NCBI RefSeq assembly: GCF_015207655.1
Contig: NZ_JADEWN010000019.1
Coordinates: 1 to 64,000 of the forward strand
DNA length: 64,000 nucleotides
From: Gloeocapsopsis crepidinum LEGE 06123
Lineage (GTDB): Bacteria; Cyanobacteriota; Cyanobacteriia; Cyanobacteriales; Chroococcidiopsidaceae
Direction: 5' to 3'
Below the pieces are notes generated by a model. It saw only the letters and a program-made list of their open reading frames with translations. It was not told the DNA's origin and searched no databases. Position 1 is the first letter of the stretch. Every line of letters starts with the position of its first letter. The position numbers and the translations under genes were made by a program. Positions 1 through 9,107 of this stretch are shown here, piece by piece.

Positions 1-2
1 CC

Positions 3-110
3 CCAACTACTGCATTCAGGGTTGATCTTCTCATTGCCACTGCACTCGATTTAATTAATCCCGTGCATTTGAAAAACTGGTTTACTCACTGTTGCTACTG
101 TGCCTCATAA
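3..110 (+). CDS. IS630-type transposase, C-terminal end (partial)
   Basis: An open frame enters from the left edge and stops at 108-110. The last ten residues, WFTHCCYCAS, match the W-F-x-H-C-C-Y-C-x-S ending I associate with cyanobacterial IS630/Tc1-type transposases. Only about 35 residues are visible, so the DDE core and the integrity of the copy cannot be judged. Recognition rests on memory of the family ending, not on a search. The two transposase-like HTH genes at 5.0-6.3 kb belong to the same broad family. Confidence 0.55.
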   Translation, partial: PTTAFRVDLLIATALDLINPVHLKNWFTHCCYCAS

Positions 111-360
111 AACTGCAATAGGCTGTATTTAGTGTTGCATGTGGTTATTTATACGGTTATTTCGCTTTCTTATTCGTGCCGTTTAAAAATTATCCGTAAA
201 ATTCAGGAGGTTATTAGTAATTTATCAAGGTATTACTAAAATAGGTAAATTGACATCTAAACATTAAGGCTATTTGGATTTAACCTAATTGCTTATTTGA
301 CAGAATCTTTTTGCTGAAATAATTCTATTTTTTAACAAAAATAAAGTTTGGTGATAAAGT

Positions 361-1083
361 ATGTCTCTTCAGGTTGAAGTTTTAGAACAAAGTTTTGAAC
401 GTGTTAAACCTCATGCTAATAAGTTTGCTGCTAGCTTTTATAATAATCTGCTGACTGACTATCCTCAACTTCAGCATTTGTTTGCCAAAACTGACATGGA
501 GCAGCAGCACCAAAAATTAATTATGTCTTTGATATTAGTGATTGGAAATCTTCGTAACCCCGAATATTTAAAGATCACTCTCAAAAACCTGGGTGAAAGG
601 CACGTAGGCTATGGCACACTACAGCAACACTACCCTATGGTAGGTGCAGCGTTGTTAAAAACCTTTGAATCTTACTTGGGCACAGACTGGACACCAGAGG
701 TCAAGCAGGCGTGGGCAGATGCTTATGGAGTACTTGCTGAGATGATGTTGGAAGGAGCAGAAGCTACTGAAAAAATATTGATATCACCAAATGTACCTCA
801 ACTGAATACCGAAATGCTTGCCAGTCCGCAAGGATCAACATCCGATGCATCAAGCCAAAATTACTCTCAAGTGAAATATCGACTACAAAATGAGCCACAA
901 CCTTACATTCAACCTGTAGAGAGTAGCGATCCGATATCTGTTCCACCTACTACGTCAGGTCTAGATTGGAAGCTCATCATGCTTGCTATTGCAATAGTTA
1001 GCTTGCTAGGTCTTGGGATTTTCTACTATTCCAACTCACAACAAAATAGCAATCGTTCTCAAAGTAGTTTATTACTGAAGTAA
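361..1083 (+). CDS. Globin-domain protein with C-terminal membrane anchor
   Basis: The first ~135 residues form a single-domain bacterial globin of the Vitreoscilla/flavohaemoglobin type. The string GERHVGYG carries the likely proximal (F8) haem-ligating His at about residue 81, followed by the usual HYPMVG turn. Residues ~140-200 are a polar linker rich in Ser, Gln and Pro. Residues ~203-224 form one hydrophobic helix, followed by a short polar Ser/Asn/Gln tail. A haem domain held at a membrane suggests O2/NO binding or redox sensing there, but no reductase domain is present. It is monocistronic: the next gene is convergent. The start follows a GGTGATAAAGT stretch, and no earlier in-frame ATG fits better. 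The linker-plus-anchor architecture is unusual for this globin class. Confidence 0.8.
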   Translation: MSLQVEVLEQSFERVKPHANKFAASFYNNLLTDYPQLQHLFAKTDMEQQHQKLIMSLILVIGNLRNPEYLKITLKNLGERHVGYGTLQQHYPMVGAALLKTFESYLGTDWTPEVKQAWADAYGVLAEMMLEGAEATEKILISPNVPQLNTEMLASPQGSTSDASSQNYSQVKYRLQNEPQPYIQPVESSDPISVPPTTSGLDWKLIMLAIAIVSLLGLGIFYYSNSQQNSNRSQSSLLLK

Positions 1084-1153
1084 TTCTATGTTGGATTTTG
1101 TGCGTTCAAGCAAAAATTATTTTGGTTGACTCCACCATAGGTAACAAGGCACT

Positions 1154-2311
1154 TTAATGTAATGGTCCTGCCAATATCACCTTAGAAATTGCACTGGTGA
1201 CATCTGTTGGGTCTTCATGCGCGAGTTGTTGATACCATTTGTGAGTAATATCAGGATCGACACCGTGAATCATTTCTGCTCGTCTGCGCGCCTTCTGAAC
1301 AACAGCACTTGTTCGTTCCTTGCGTTCTGCTTCGTATCGCTGCAAGGCATATTCTACACCCATATTAGTTGTGAGCAGATATTGCGTTAAGACAAGTCCA
1401 TCTTCCATTGCTTGACAACCACCTTGCCCTAGATCAGGACAGGTTGCGTGAGCAGAATCTCCTAGAAGAGCAACTCTACCGCGCACCATACCGTTTATCG
1501 GTCCAACATCATGAATTTCAACGCGGTTTGTTTTTGATGGATCTAATCGCTCAATGAGTAACTGAACAGGTTTTGCCCATCCCTGAAAGTGTTCTGCTAG
1601 GTCACTATTGTAGTCTGGTTTGACAGGCGTGCCTTTGGGTAGAGGTACATCAAAAAAGAAATAAAAGCGATCGCGTGCTACAGGCATCATCGACACGCGC
1701 TTGTGATCTCCTACATAAATCGCCCAACTATTCTTAGGTGCTAAATCTTCACTAGCAGATACCAAACCGTTCCAGTTAACGTAAGTGCCATACTTGGGTT
1801 GAATTTCTTCTCCCAAGACATACTGCCGCAACATTGAATGAATGCCATCTGCTGCAACAAGCAGATCGCCCGTGGCACGATGTCCATTTTCAAAAATGGC
1901 GGTGACACCTTGCGCATTTTCTTCTACCCCAATGCACTTGTGATTAAGCTTCACTTCACCTGGATAGGCATCTAACAGCATTTGTTGCAAGTCTGTCCGC
2001 GCAACAGGATAAGGACGCTGTCCGACTTCTTCAACTAAGGGTTGTAAATCGATATCATTGAGCAATTCTCCTGTTTTAGTTAGGTACTGCATGCGATCCA
2101 TTTGTCCGCCGATTTGAGCCATTTTCTCACCCAAACCAAGACGATTAAGGACTTTGACTCCGTTAGACCAAAGCGAGATTCCTGCACCTGCAGGACGCAA
2201 TTCCCTAACGCGATCGTAAACTTCTACCTCGAATCCTGCTTGACGTAGTGCAATTCCTGTCGTTAAACCACCGATTCCTGCACCAATAACTACAACCTTG
2301 AGGTTATACAT
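1154..2311 (-). CDS. hpxO: FAD-dependent urate hydroxylase-like monooxygenase
   Basis: This is a class A flavoprotein monooxygenase. The N-terminal VVIGAGIGGL binds the FAD ADP moiety and GDSAHATCPDLGQGG is the second FAD motif near residue 290. Length (385 aa) and sequence fit the HpxO group, which converts urate to 5-hydroxyisourate with NAD(P)H and O2. Neighbours support the call: an NCS2 purine/xanthine-type permease lies immediately upstream on the same strand, and 5-hydroxyisourate hydrolase, the next enzyme, lies further upstream. I chose ATG at 2311 because GGAGG sits 8-9 bases before it. A TTG start at 2332 would have no ribosome site. Salicylate or other aromatic hydroxylase is the alternative reading. 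Confidence 0.8.
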   Translation of the reverse strand: MYNLKVVVIGAGIGGLTTGIALRQAGFEVEVYDRVRELRPAGAGISLWSNGVKVLNRLGLGEKMAQIGGQMDRMQYLTKTGELLNDIDLQPLVEEVGQRPYPVARTDLQQMLLDAYPGEVKLNHKCIGVEENAQGVTAIFENGHRATGDLLVAADGIHSMLRQYVLGEEIQPKYGTYVNWNGLVSASEDLAPKNSWAIYVGDHKRVSMMPVARDRFYFFFDVPLPKGTPVKPDYNSDLAEHFQGWAKPVQLLIERLDPSKTNRVEIHDVGPINGMVRGRVALLGDSAHATCPDLGQGGCQAMEDGLVLTQYLLTTNMGVEYALQRYEAERKERTSAVVQKARRRAEMIHGVDPDITHKWYQQLAHEDPTDVTSAISKVILAGPLH

Positions 2312-2419
2312 TGTGTTTGCCTCCGCTGACAATGAGTTCTTGTAGTCTTTATATGATTGAATTGTGGGATATTTTGATTCGTTGCGTGCGATCGCGTCGG
2401 GTATCCTCTTTATGAAGTT

Positions 2420-3850
2420 CTAAGCTTCTGAAGCTAAGTCTTCAGAACTCATTTCTTCTGCACTACTTTCACTTGCTTCTTGGGGTAGCAACCAGTTTAA
2501 GGCGATCGCAGTAATTCCACCTGCTGAAATTCCTGATGAAAAGATACTCCTAACTAAGGTTGGCATATTATCAAGAATTTCAGGCACATATGTAACACCT
2601 AACCCAATTGCTAGTGATGTCCCAACGACAATTAAAGCGCGGCGATCTAGCTTGACTGACGAAAGAATATTAATACCTGCGACAACAATGGAACCGAACA
2701 TAATCACAGTCGCACCCCCCAGTACAGGCTGAGGTAAACTGCGAAAAACACCACTGACTAGAGGAAACAAACCAAGTAAAGCTAGTATTGCTGCTATGAA
2801 ATAACCAATATAACGGCTACCAACTCCTGTAATTTGAATAACACCATTGTTTTGACTAAAGGTTGTATTCGGAAATGTATTGAATAAAGCAGCAATGAGT
2901 GAATTCAATCCATCTCCCAACACTCCACCTTTGATGCGACGGATATAAATACTACCTTTGATCGGTTCACCTGACACTGCAGATGTTGCAGTTAGATCTC
3001 CAATTGATTCAATTGTTGTAATTAAATAAAGCAGAATAAATGGAATAAAAGCAGCAAAGTTAAAACTCAGTCCATAGCGGAATGGAATTGGTGCTGCAAT
3101 TAAAGGTAAACCTTCTAGACCACTAAAGTTAACCATTCCTAAGAAACTAGCCACAACGTAACCTACAATTAGCCCAGCTACAACTGAACTCATCCGCAAA
3201 ATCGGATTTTTACTTGTATTGAGCACAATAATTGTAAGTAGTACAAGTCCGGCTACACCCAAGTTTTGAGGAGTACCAAAAGTATTGTTTCGCTGTGCAA
3301 TTACCCCGCCGCCGATGCTAATGATGGCTGTTTTGATCAGTGTTAGACCAATGATGCTAACAATTGTCCCTGTGACAAGTGGAGTAATAATTTTTCTGAC
3401 CAAGTGCAGAAAGCGACTTAAGATAATTTCAACAAATGAACCAAAGAAGCATAGACCAAATATTAGACTAAGCGCGTTTTCAGTTGTTCCTCCAGCCTCA
3501 ATCACTGCTGTTCCTGCAGCAATAATTGGTCCTAAAAAGGAAAAGCTTGTTCCCTGAATACTTAGTAACCCAGAGCCAATTGGCCCAATTTTTCTTACTT
3601 GAATAAACGTTGCAATTCCTGATATAAACAGTGACATGCTAACGATATAACCAGTATTTACTGGATCTAGCTGCAACGCATTACTAATCAAGAGTGGTGG
3701 TGTAATAATACCCACAAAAACTGCTAGTACATGTTGTGCTGCTGCTAATAAAGCTTCAACAAATGGTGGTTTATCATTTAGACCGTAAATTAATCCGTTC
3801 GTAGGTTTGACGTTAACACGTTCTTCAGATCTAACTTCAGCTTTTGCCAT
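2420..3850 (-). CDS. NCS2-family nucleobase (xanthine/uric acid) permease
   Basis: A 476-residue polytopic membrane protein with about 12-14 hydrophobic segments. The NCS2 signature QNNGVIQITGVGSR lies around residue 330, and the two half-helices that form the NCS2 substrate site are recognisable. The family imports uracil, xanthine or urate with H+ or Na+. Because it sits just upstream of the urate hydroxylase on the same strand (108-bp gap), urate or xanthine is the likely substrate. Substrate choice is inferred from context. The acidic, Ser/Glu-rich C-terminus is typical. It is probably co-transcribed with hpxO. Confidence 0.85.
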   Translation of the reverse strand: MAKAEVRSEERVNVKPTNGLIYGLNDKPPFVEALLAAAQHVLAVFVGIITPPLLISNALQLDPVNTGYIVSMSLFISGIATFIQVRKIGPIGSGLLSIQGTSFSFLGPIIAAGTAVIEAGGTTENALSLIFGLCFFGSFVEIILSRFLHLVRKIITPLVTGTIVSIIGLTLIKTAIISIGGGVIAQRNNTFGTPQNLGVAGLVLLTIIVLNTSKNPILRMSSVVAGLIVGYVVASFLGMVNFSGLEGLPLIAAPIPFRYGLSFNFAAFIPFILLYLITTIESIGDLTATSAVSGEPIKGSIYIRRIKGGVLGDGLNSLIAALFNTFPNTTFSQNNGVIQITGVGSRYIGYFIAAILALLGLFPLVSGVFRSLPQPVLGGATVIMFGSIVVAGINILSSVKLDRRALIVVGTSLAIGLGVTYVPEILDNMPTLVRSIFSSGISAGGITAIALNWLLPQEASESSAEEMSSEDLASEA

Positions 3851-4410
3851 TTTAAGTTAATACTGTATCAAAAAATTGAGATCATCTTTTTTTGGTTGGC
3901 TACATAACAGTAGCTTGGTAGACATTTTTTGTATCGCAATAAAGTACTGTTTGAATAATATTGCTAAAATTCCAATCTGTTGTTTCAAGCTAATTATTAA
4001 CCTTGAAAATTTACAAAATTATGGCAATTTAAATGTCAGCACTGCTAGACATTACTGCATTTTCTGCTTAGAATGCATATCATTGAGTTATTTAACAAAT
4101 TTAAGCTTCAGTGTATTCTGTATACTGCTATAACAGTACAGATCATAAGTTATAACTATGTTTACCTGTTTTTTTGTATTTAAAATAACAAAACTTGCGT
4201 TACTTCGTAAAACTAATTGTGCAAATCCTTGCTAGAAGCAGTACTTAGAGATATTAGCTAGCCAATTAATAAAACAAAATTGCGGAGATTAATTGCAGGA
4301 TTGACATAGCAGTTTTTTGTTTAGAAGCGAACAAGCTTGGCGAAGCGTTAGGATTGCGATCGCTTTAAAATTATTAAGACTTTATCGTCATTGGCATTTA
4401 TTTTCAGAAT
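3851..4410. other. AT-rich non-coding stretch between permease and HIUase genes
   Basis: About 560 bp with one HIP1 octamer near 4350. Short open frames here have no ribosome site and no recognisable product. It probably holds the promoter of the leftward permease-hpxO pair and the 3' end of the HIUase transcript. I see no clear terminator hairpin. Confidence 0.5.
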
Positions 4411-4773
4411 TTAGCTACCGCGATAAGTACTGTATGACCAAGGAGAAACTAGTAAGGGAACGTGATAATGTGCTACAAGGTCAGCAATACCAAATTGAAT
4501 AGGAATACGATTGAGAAAAGGCGGATTTGGTAAATTATCTAAAATTTTTGCAAAATAATCATGTACTACGAAAACTAACTCATAAGTACCGACTTTGAGT
4601 TCTTCATCAGATAACAATGGTACGTCGGTGCGACCATCATGGTTAGTTGCGATCGCTTTGAGCAGTGTTTTTTGTCCAGATTGAGTATCCACCAGCCACA
4701 GTTCAACGCCCACATTGGCAGCTGGACAGCCGTGGGCTGTATCTAAAACATGAGTAGTCAGTTTACCTGCCAT
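4411..4773 (-). CDS. 5-hydroxyisourate hydrolase (transthyretin-like)
   Basis: A 120-residue protein with the transthyretin-fold hallmarks of HIUases. These are the N-terminal [11 protein letters not shown] (catalytic His), a central conserved Arg in DGRTDVP, the HYHVPLL stretch, and the diagnostic C-terminal tetrapeptide YRGS. It hydrolyses 5-hydroxyisourate, the product of HpxO, to OHCU in the cytoplasm. It shares the strand with the permease and hpxO, but a 560-bp gap separates it, so it may have its own promoter. Full length for the family. The third step (OHCU decarboxylase) is not in the window. Confidence 0.93.
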   Translation of the reverse strand: MAGKLTTHVLDTAHGCPAANVGVELWLVDTQSGQKTLLKAIATNHDGRTDVPLLSDEELKVGTYELVFVVHDYFAKILDNLPNPPFLNRIPIQFGIADLVAHYHVPLLVSPWSYSTYRGS

Positions 4774-5032
4774 AATCTTGAAGCTAACCCTATTCAGCCA
4801 ATGTTGCTGAATTTAAGTTTAGTACAAGAATAAAAATGCAGTGAGTGATACATTTTTTGTGCCAATAGGCGATCGCAAACCTAGATTCGCGTGAAAGTAG
4901 CTCATACGCTACTCCTGAATAAATCCATATCGACAAGTTTTGACGATCAAAAGCACAATGTGGTTTGAAGTAGTACTGTAGATTGAAGTATTACTTTGGT
5001 GCAGCCATCTGACAAAGAACGCAATCTCTTTT

Positions 5033-5494
5033 ATGCCGAAACGCTTAACTGTAAAAGCCCACCTCACCCTAGAAGAACTAGAAAGATGCTATCGTCAAGC
5101 ACGAGATACTGTCGAACTAACGCGTTATCAAACTATCTGGCTATTAGCACAAGGTAAGCAGACAAAAGACATTGCCGCTGTAGTTGGCTATACTCCTAAT
5201 TCAATTCGTCGCCTTACTCGTCAGTATAATCAACATGGACCAGAGGTGCTCAGAAACCGCCGTCGTAACCAACCTGGGGCACCCACTTTGCTCACAAAAG
5301 GGCAACAAGCTCAACTAGCCCAAGCTTTGCAAAAACCTGCGCCTGATGGAGAAGCATGGAACAGCCGTAGGGTAGCTGAATGGATGAGCAAACTTCTCAA
5401 GCGTCCTGTTGCAGTTCAACGAGGGTGGGAGTATTTACGCCTTCTACAAAAGAGCATAGAGGTAGCCCAACCTCGTAACAAGACAGAAGTATAA
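5033..5494 (+). CDS. Orphan IS630-like winged-HTH protein (no DDE domain)
   Basis: A 153-residue protein starting MPKRLTVKAHLTLEEL. It contains the two tandem HTH units typical of the N-terminal part of IS630/Tc1 transposases: a helix-turn-helix around AAVVGYTPNSIRRL and a winged HTH around RRVAEWMSKLLKRPV. After the stop no DDE catalytic domain can be followed in any frame, so it is either a truncated transposase or a domesticated DNA-binding protein. A close paralogue in opposite orientation lies 280 bp away. No mobility is expected from this copy alone. Confidence 0.7.
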   Translation: MPKRLTVKAHLTLEELERCYRQARDTVELTRYQTIWLLAQGKQTKDIAAVVGYTPNSIRRLTRQYNQHGPEVLRNRRRNQPGAPTLLTKGQQAQLAQALQKPAPDGEAWNSRRVAEWMSKLLKRPVAVQRGWEYLRLLQKSIEVAQPRNKTEV

Positions 5495-5776
5495 AAACTT
5501 AATAACTTTTGAATTGAAATTTAATAGAGTTGGGCACCAATAGAATCACACTTTCTCAAACAAAATCTGTTGTTTAATACAGAACGAAAACTCAGTGACC
5601 GTGGAGACACCATTGATAGTTAATTCTTGCAAGATCATAATACTTATGTAAAAAAAATTGAAATTAGCTTTGAGGACAGATAAAGTCCGGTAAATTATTT
5701 GTAGTTAAGCTTGTAATTCTAGTTGCAAGTAAAACAAAGAAGTATCACGCTAACTCTAAATAGGCTTTTTCTGCTC

Positions 5777-6253
5777 TCAGCAGTTGTGTTTGTTCGCTTT
5801 TTTCCACTGTTTTTGCTGCGTAGATGTCTGCAAAAAGTTTATGCGACGCAAGATTTCCCATCCCCGTTGACGGCTGATCCGTTTTCCAGTTAACTCACTT
5901 AGATAATCGGCTACTTCACGCCCATTCCACAATTTTTCGTCAGGAGACTTGCTTTGAAGAACTTGCCAAAGCTGTGCTTGCTGAAAATCACTAATTAGTG
6001 TAGGTGCACCAGAGTTCTGTTGGCGGCGATCGCTTAAGGCTTCAGCACCGCGATCGTTGTAGGCTTTGACAATTCCATAAATACGGGTACGAGTATATCC
6101 TGTTACAGCAGCAACTGCTTCACTTTTCCAACCCCTTGCTATTAGTAAAATTACTTGATAGTGACGGCTTTCAGTAACATTTGAAGCTTGACGATAGCGA
6201 CGTTCCAACTCTTCTAGATTGAGATGCGGTGCAAGTGTTAAACGTTTTGGCAT
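5777..6253 (-). CDS. Orphan IS630-like winged-HTH protein, inverted paralogue
   Basis: A 158-residue protein starting MPKRLTLAPHLNLEEL. It is collinear with and clearly homologous to the gene at 5033-5494 but diverged at many positions, so this is not a recent duplication. It has the same two HTH units (AAVTGYTRTRIYGI and the C-terminal winged part with REVADYLSEL) and the same lack of a DDE domain. The protein ends in a Lys/Gln-rich tail. The pair converges tail to tail. That two separate copies are both kept as HTH-only proteins of the same length suggests a family in its own right. Confidence 0.7.
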   Translation of the reverse strand: MPKRLTLAPHLNLEELERRYRQASNVTESRHYQVILLIARGWKSEAVAAVTGYTRTRIYGIVKAYNDRGAEALSDRRQQNSGAPTLISDFQQAQLWQVLQSKSPDEKLWNGREVADYLSELTGKRISRQRGWEILRRINFLQTSTQQKQWKKANKHNC

Positions 6254-6873
6254 AGTTAAGGTCGTTTGACTCTGCTTTTGTCATAAAAGATTATTCGGAC
6301 TGAATAAAACCTAAACTTATCTGTATCGACAAGCTTCGGTTTTTCAAAGAGTATGTGAGCAATGATTTCCGGTTAGATTTGAATCGTTAAGAGTATTACT
6401 AACCGAGATGTACAAAGGAGGATGCTAACTCAAGTAAGAAACAGTATTTGGTAGCAGTAAGTGATGTTTTAAAAACTATTATTGCTAACTCATTTTAGTT
6501 TCTTTTGAATAAAAAACAATTTTTAGGCAGCTCACATCTACTCATCACTTTCATCCTTATTCTGTTGAAATTTAACAACATAGAAGAATTTAAGGTTTCT
6601 ACATAGTCAAGGAGGAGAAAATATTTTTTGTTAATCTTAGCTTAGAGCTAGATGAACTTTAACTGTAAATGTAAATATCTTAACTCTCCAAATATTGCAA
6701 TAATAATTTGCGTACATGACAGTCGCTCGTTATAACTGCATTTTTGATATCGAGCTATTAATTTCATGTGAATTTTTAATGGCAGAAATCTATTTTTTTC
6801 ATTTGACCTGAATTTTATAAATTTCAAATATACCACTTACAAAACACTCTACTCATTTAAATCTTGTTGTTTT
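6254..6873. other. AT-rich non-coding stretch before the sugar cluster
   Basis: About 620 bp. It carries TATCGACAAG at 6324, a motif also found upstream of the sister HTH gene (near 4929), together with a shared CTGAATAAA. The remainder is AT-rich with no convincing open frame. It probably contains the promoter for the rightward cluster starting at 6874. Confidence 0.45.
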
Positions 6874-7650
6874 ATGAAAGCAGTCATTCTTGCTGGCGGG
6901 CTTGGCACTCGCATTAGTGAAGAAACCTCACTTAAGCCAAAGCCTATGGTAGAAATTGGGAGCCGTCCTATTTTATGGCACATTATGAAAATATATTCCA
7001 CCTATAACATTAATGATTTCATTATTTGCTGTGGCTACAAAGGCTATGTAATTAAGGAATACTTTGCAAATTACTTTTTGCATATGTCTGATATCACTCT
7101 TGATGTACGTTTCAATCAAATGAATATTCACTGTGGTTATGCTGAACCTTGGCGAATCACGCTTGTAGATACGGGTGAACTAACGATGACTGGTGGACGA
7201 CTTCTGCGAGTCAGAGAACATATTGGCAACCAAACATTTTGTTTCACTTATGGAGATGGAGTCAGCAGTGTCAATATTGAAGAACTCATTAAATTTCATA
7301 AACAACAACAAACCTTAGCAACATTAACTGTAGTCCAACCACCAGGACGTTTCGGCGCAGTCTGTTTAGAACAAGAGCAAACCAAAATCAGTAGTTTTCA
7401 AGAAAAACCAGGAGGAGATGGTGCTTGGATAAATGGTGGTTTTTTTGTCTTAGAACCTGAAGTTCTTGACTATATTGCAGATGACTTTACTGTTTGGGAA
7501 AAAGAACCACTAGAAAAATTAGCTTACATGCAACAGCTATCTGCTTTTAAACATACTGGCTTTTGGCAACCAATGGACACGTTACGAGATAAAAACTACT
7601 TAGAGAATCTCTGGAAAAATGGTAACGCTCCTTGGAAAGTTTGGCAGTAA
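6874..7650 (+). CDS. rfbF: Glucose-1-phosphate cytidylyltransferase
   Basis: A 258-residue nucleotidyltransferase. VILAGGLGTRI plus KPKPMVEIG form the nucleotide-binding signature, and the length and the stretch SDITLDVRFN fit RfbF. It makes CDP-glucose from CTP and glucose-1-phosphate, the entry to CDP-linked deoxy- or branched sugars. The usual partner, CDP-glucose 4,6-dehydratase (RfbG), is not next door. Instead an LhgO-like oxidase, an epimerase and an RfbC-type isomerase follow on the same strand. First gene of the apparent operon. Confidence 0.9.
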   Translation: MKAVILAGGLGTRISEETSLKPKPMVEIGSRPILWHIMKIYSTYNINDFIICCGYKGYVIKEYFANYFLHMSDITLDVRFNQMNIHCGYAEPWRITLVDTGELTMTGGRLLRVREHIGNQTFCFTYGDGVSSVNIEELIKFHKQQQTLATLTVVQPPGRFGAVCLEQEQTKISSFQEKPGGDGAWINGGFFVLEPEVLDYIADDFTVWEKEPLEKLAYMQQLSAFKHTGFWQPMDTLRDKNYLENLWKNGNAPWKVWQ

Positions 7651-7720
7651 AATACCACCATCTTAAGATTTAGTTTTAATAAAGCGATCTCATTTCTTTT
7701 AAACTTAGCAGGCAAATTCA

Positions 7721-7882
7721 ATGTTTATAACAGGGTTCTTAGTTGGTTTTGCTACTGCTTTTATTAGTTCGTTTATACTTTCTGTCTTGATTATGAGTTT
7801 ATTGAGGTTTAATTCTCAAGTACCTAAAGAATCAAAACGTCATCTGTATTTAGGGAAGAATATGTCAAAGGAAGGGGAATAA
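7721..7882 (+). CDS. Small single-pass membrane protein coupled to lhgO
   Basis: A 53-codon ORF with one hydrophobic helix (residues ~2-28, containing FLVGFATAFISSF) followed by a basic cytosolic tail. Its TAA stop overlaps the ATG of the next gene by one base (TAATG), a typical translational-coupling arrangement. It also fills the 231-bp gap between rfbF and the oxidase. No family recognised. The coupling, the same strand and the plausible membrane helix are the evidence that it is real. Confidence 0.55.
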   Translation: MFITGFLVGFATAFISSFILSVLIMSLLRFNSQVPKESKRHLYLGKNMSKEGE

Positions 7883-9096
7883 TGTATGATTTCGCAATTA
7901 TAGGTGGAGGTATTGTTGGTCTTTCCACAGGTATGACTATAGGTCAACTATACCCAAGTGCACGCATTCTAGTTTTAGAAAAAGAAAACAGTTGGGCGTT
8001 ACATCAATCAGGTAATAATAGCGGTGTTATTCATTCTGGGATTTATTACAAACCAGGAAGTTATAAGGCAAAGTTTTGTCATGAGGGTAATCGTTCTTTA
8101 GTAAAATTTTGTCAGAATTACGAAATTGATTACGAAGTGTGCGGTAAAGTTATTGTTGCTACTGTTAAAAAAGAATTAGGATTATTAGACAACCTATATA
8201 AACGGGGTTTAGAGAATGGTTTAAATGTTACTAAAATTAGTGCAGAAGAAGTGCAGGAAATTGAGCCTTATGTACACTGTTTGGCAGGTATTAAAGTATC
8301 AACTACTGGAATTGTTAACTATAGACAAGTTTGTCAAAAATATATTGTTTTGATTAGAAATCAAGGAGGAGAGCTTTGTTTTAATACTAAAGTTAGAAAA
8401 GTGCATGAGATTGGAGAAAATCTTGTACTTGAAACTAATCGTGGTACCTTTGAAACTCGCTTTTTAATCAACTGTGCTGGCTTATATAGCGATCGCATAG
8501 CAAAATTAGGGCGAAGTAATCCCAAAGCTAAAATTATTCCGTTTCGAGGAGAATACTACGAACTCAAACCAGAAAAGCGCTATCTCGTCAAAAACTTGAT
8601 CTATCCTGTTCCCAACCCAGATTTTCCCTTCCTTGGTGTCCATTTCACGCGTACGATCGCCGGAAGTGTTCATGCAGGACCAAACGCAGTCCTGAGCTTT
8701 AAGCGAGAAGGATACAAAAAAAACGACTTTGACTTACGTGATTTTACAGAAATTATCACCTACCCAGGTCTTTGGAAACTAGCAGCAAAGTATGCTGATC
8801 AAGCTATTGAAGAAATAATTCGCTCGTTTAGTAAAGCAGCATTTGTCCGCAGCTTACAAAGATTGATACCAGCAGTGCAAGCAGACGATCTCATTCCTAC
8901 CCATGCAGGAGTTCGCGCTCAAGCGTTAATGAATAACGGCAACCTCGTAGATGATTTCTTGATTGTGAAAAGTCAACACGCAATCCATGTCTGCAATGCA
9001 CCTTCGCCCGCAGCGACATCTTCGCTTGAAATTGGGAAAGCGATTGCTAGGCAAATTCCTGAACAGTCTCATTTAAAAACCAGAGTTAGTGTATAA
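7882..9096 (+). CDS. lhgO: L-2-hydroxyglutarate oxidase-like FAD oxidoreductase
   Basis: A 404-residue DAO-fold flavoprotein. The FAD-binding Rossmann motif AIIGGGIVGLSTG is at the N-terminus. NSGVIHSGIYYKPGS is the block typical of LhgO/YgaF proteins, and HAGVRAQ lies near the C-terminus. LhgO oxidises L-2-hydroxyglutarate to 2-oxoglutarate, passing electrons to the membrane quinone pool. Its position inside a nucleotide-sugar cluster suggests either a related hydroxy-acid substrate formed during sugar modification or regeneration of 2-oxoglutarate. That is inference. The start overlaps the upstream small membrane gene by one base. The next gene begins 11 bp after the stop. Confidence 0.85.
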   Translation: MYDFAIIGGGIVGLSTGMTIGQLYPSARILVLEKENSWALHQSGNNSGVIHSGIYYKPGSYKAKFCHEGNRSLVKFCQNYEIDYEVCGKVIVATVKKELGLLDNLYKRGLENGLNVTKISAEEVQEIEPYVHCLAGIKVSTTGIVNYRQVCQKYIVLIRNQGGELCFNTKVRKVHEIGENLVLETNRGTFETRFLINCAGLYSDRIAKLGRSNPKAKIIPFRGEYYELKPEKRYLVKNLIYPVPNPDFPFLGVHFTRTIAGSVHAGPNAVLSFKREGYKKNDFDLRDFTEIITYPGLWKLAAKYADQAIEEIIRSFSKAAFVRSLQRLIPAVQADDLIPTHAGVRAQALMNNGNLVDDFLIVKSQHAIHVCNAPSPAATSSLEIGKAIARQIPEQSHLKTRVSV

Positions 9097-9107
9097 ATCT
9101 TACACAC

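Noticed and set aside
3285-3557. 90-codon forward ORF inside the permease gene
   Set aside because: Antisense shadow of a well-supported NCS2 permease.
6648-6836. 62-codon reverse-strand ORF before rfbF
   Set aside because: AT-rich, no ribosome site, no recognisable product; likely chance.
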